Shown: piece after piece, positions 63,052 to 64,000 of the stretch
How positions within the stretch are numbered: the stretch's first letter is position 1
Layout: the number at the start of each line of letters is the position of its first letter
Assembly: GCF_000152965.1 (NCBI RefSeq)
Contig: NZ_CH902583.1
Span: forward strand, 3,908,219-3,972,218
DNA: 64,000 nucleotides
Origin: Roseobacter sp. MED193
GTDB taxonomy: Bacteria > Pseudomonadota > Alphaproteobacteria > Rhodobacterales > Rhodobacteraceae
Direction of reading: 5' to 3'
Program-made: the position numbers and the translations under genes
The notes under the pieces: generated by a model
Database searches by the model: none
Seen by the model: only the letters and a program-made list of their open reading frames with translations
Told to the model about the DNA's origin: nothing

Positions 63052-63912
63052 CTACTTGGCAAAATTCATCGGTAGATTGAAGGTTAGCTGGGCGGCGTCA
63101 TACCCTTTGGGGGCCTTGGGGAATTTTCCGGCTCGGGCGACGGCCTTTAGCGCCGCTTGATCAAAGGCGGCAACGCCGGAGGATCTGGCGACCCGGTAGT
63201 TGACCAACGCGCCGCTGGCCGCCACCGTTATGCGCAGGACCACCCGGCCAGAACCGCGTGCCCCTGCAGGATAGCGTTTGCGTCGCTCAATTCGGGAACG
63301 GATTTTCGCCCCCCAGATCGACTGTAACTTTGCCCTTTGCCCAGCCGAGATGGTCGCCGTGCTGGCACCGCCCGCTGCCCCCGCCTGAGCCCCGCCGCCA
63401 GATCCGGCAGCCCGCTGTGCTGCGCGACCAGGAGAGGTCTGATTGGAGGTCTGTGCCGTTGGCGGAGACTCGACTGGTTTGGGGGCTGGTTTGGGCCTGG
63501 GTTTTGGTTCCGGCTTTGGTTCAGGTTCAGGTTCAGGCTCCGGTTCTGGAGGCGGCGGGGGGGGCGGTGTTGACTGGTCAATCTCCACCACATCCGCCTC
63601 TTCAGGTTCTTTTAGGGCCACAAGCACAGCGGCACGCGGGGCGTCGGCCAGTTCAAACTCTGGCATCTGCGGCGCATCTGGTGGTGTCAGGGGCTGTTCC
63701 AGCTCCGGGTTTTCCATCTGTCGACGCGGCGGTGGGCGCTCCCAGGTCTCGACCATTTCGGCAACCGTGGCACTGGCGGCTTCGATCGAAACCATGGCCT
63801 CGCCTCCGGCACCGCTGGACTGCACGCCAGATTCCGGGGCCGAGGCAAAAAGGCTGACATGAATAAGCGCGGCCAGGCCAGCAAACAGGGTGACTTCGGC
63901 TGTGCGTTTCAT
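63052..63912 (-). CDS. tonB: TonB family energy transducer
   Basis: An N-terminal membrane helix (AEVTLFAGLAALIHVSLF) and a Pro-Glu/Pro-Lys spacer of about 40 residues (PEPEPEPEPKPEPKPRPKP) lead to a TonB C-terminal domain (GSGRVVLRITVAASGALVNY, AALKAVARAGKFPKAPKGY). It connects the proton-driven ExbB/ExbD complex with the outer membrane receptor. Its ATG overlaps the stop of the upstream gene (ATGA). Confidence 0.93.
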   Translation of the reverse strand: MKRTAEVTLFAGLAALIHVSLFASAPESGVQSSGAGGEAMVSIEAASATVAEMVETWERPPPRRQMENPELEQPLTPPDAPQMPEFELADAPRAAVLVALKEPEEADVVEIDQSTPPPPPPPEPEPEPEPEPKPEPKPRPKPAPKPVESPPTAQTSNQTSPGRAAQRAAGSGGGAQAGAAGGASTATISAGQRAKLQSIWGAKIRSRIERRKRYPAGARGSGRVVLRITVAASGALVNYRVARSSGVAAFDQAALKAVARAGKFPKAPKGYDAAQLTFNLPMNFAK

Positions 63913-64000
63913 TGCGGGGTCACCACCAGTTCGGCGCGGGCAAGCCCCGCGGCAGCCAGCTTTTTCAGAATGCCGGCCAGAGAGGTGGCTTCCAGCTTGG
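63909..64000 (-). CDS. exbD: C-terminal end of ExbD/TolR-like protein, cut by window edge
   Basis: Thirty codons remain: KLEATSLAGILKKLAAAGLA and RAELVVTPQ before TGA, which fits the C-terminus of ExbD. Position directly upstream of tonB with ATGA overlap supports the assignment. An exbB gene is expected further outside. Confidence 0.7.
   Translation of the reverse strand, partial: KLEATSLAGILKKLAAAGLARAELVVTPQ

Noticed and set aside
61899-63062. A 387-codon open frame on the minus strand
   Set aside because: It is antisense to the siderophore receptor barrel and crosses the terminator.
34-64000. CRISPR arrays
   Set aside because: No regularly spaced identical repeats were found; the repeat families seen are dispersed or tandem pairs without spacers.

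Overview
The window looks like a chromosome segment of a marine alphaproteobacterium of the Rhodobacteraceae (Roseobacter group). The inference rests on gene content: a propionyl-CoA assimilation set (pccA, scpA, prpE), a short alphaproteobacterial-type prolyl-tRNA synthetase, an HdaA-type DnaA homologue beside an AI-2E family protein, a TAXI-type fused TRAP transporter, and several small proteins that I associate with this group. No taxonomic marker such as rRNA is present.

Region 1 (1-25.1 kb) is mostly ordinary core genome. It holds the end of pccA, a lipoprotein, a DUF4174 protein, a sulfotransferase-like protein overlapping scpA, a poly-proline hypothetical, a glyoxalase-like protein, a TerB/DnaJ protein, an endonuclease/exonuclease/phosphatase protein, ppx, hdaA, an AI-2E family permease, proS, hemN, tRNA-Leu(CAG), a rhodanese, an alpha/beta hydrolase, glyA, nadK, an amidase and prpE. 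pccA, scpA and prpE together give propionate -> propionyl-CoA -> methylmalonyl-CoA -> succinyl-CoA. The prpE upstream region carries TTTGCAAA-type motifs that resemble short-chain fatty acyl-CoA regulator (ScfR/PccR) sites. A decayed IS3-type remnant lies next to the tRNA.

Region 2 (25.1-37 kb) is an accessory stretch with visibly lower GC in places. It has an FRG-domain gene, IS30 transposase fragments, a minus-strand fragment resembling the C-terminus of a phage Mom-like protein, a chemoreceptor, a soluble hybrid histidine kinase, a divergent EamA-exporter/LysR pair, and many dispersed noncoding repeats in direct and inverted copies.

Region 3 (37-52 kb) is a cargo island. It carries a copper operon on the minus strand (small exported protein, cytochrome c, copC, copD, multicopper oxidase, cytochrome c), an EF-Tu domain III-like protein, a secreted amidohydrolase with a Cys-rich leader, a deleted aldo/keto reductase, and a TAXI-TRAP transporter with a LysR regulator and a tartrate/D-malate-type dehydrogenase. 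Two diverged copies of a roughly 380-bp noncoding repeat, in direct orientation at 36.5-36.9 and 51.5-51.9 kb, bracket this island.

Region 4 (52-64 kb) has an iron-type alcohol dehydrogenase coupled to a hotdog thioesterase, a decayed LuxR/hydrolase fusion, and a small module of a secreted protein, a VWA protein with three tandem C-terminal repeats and a membrane protein split by a -1 frameshift at a T6 run. It ends with a truncated chemoreceptor, an orphan amino-acid-type binding protein, and a siderophore receptor facing tonB and the tail of exbD.

The best candidates for undescribed biology are the bracketing 380-bp repeat, the inverted repeat pair around the EamA/LysR cassette, the VWA/membrane module with its frameshift, and the Mom-like/IS30/FRG junction. 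All assignments come from reading the sequence; no database search was run.
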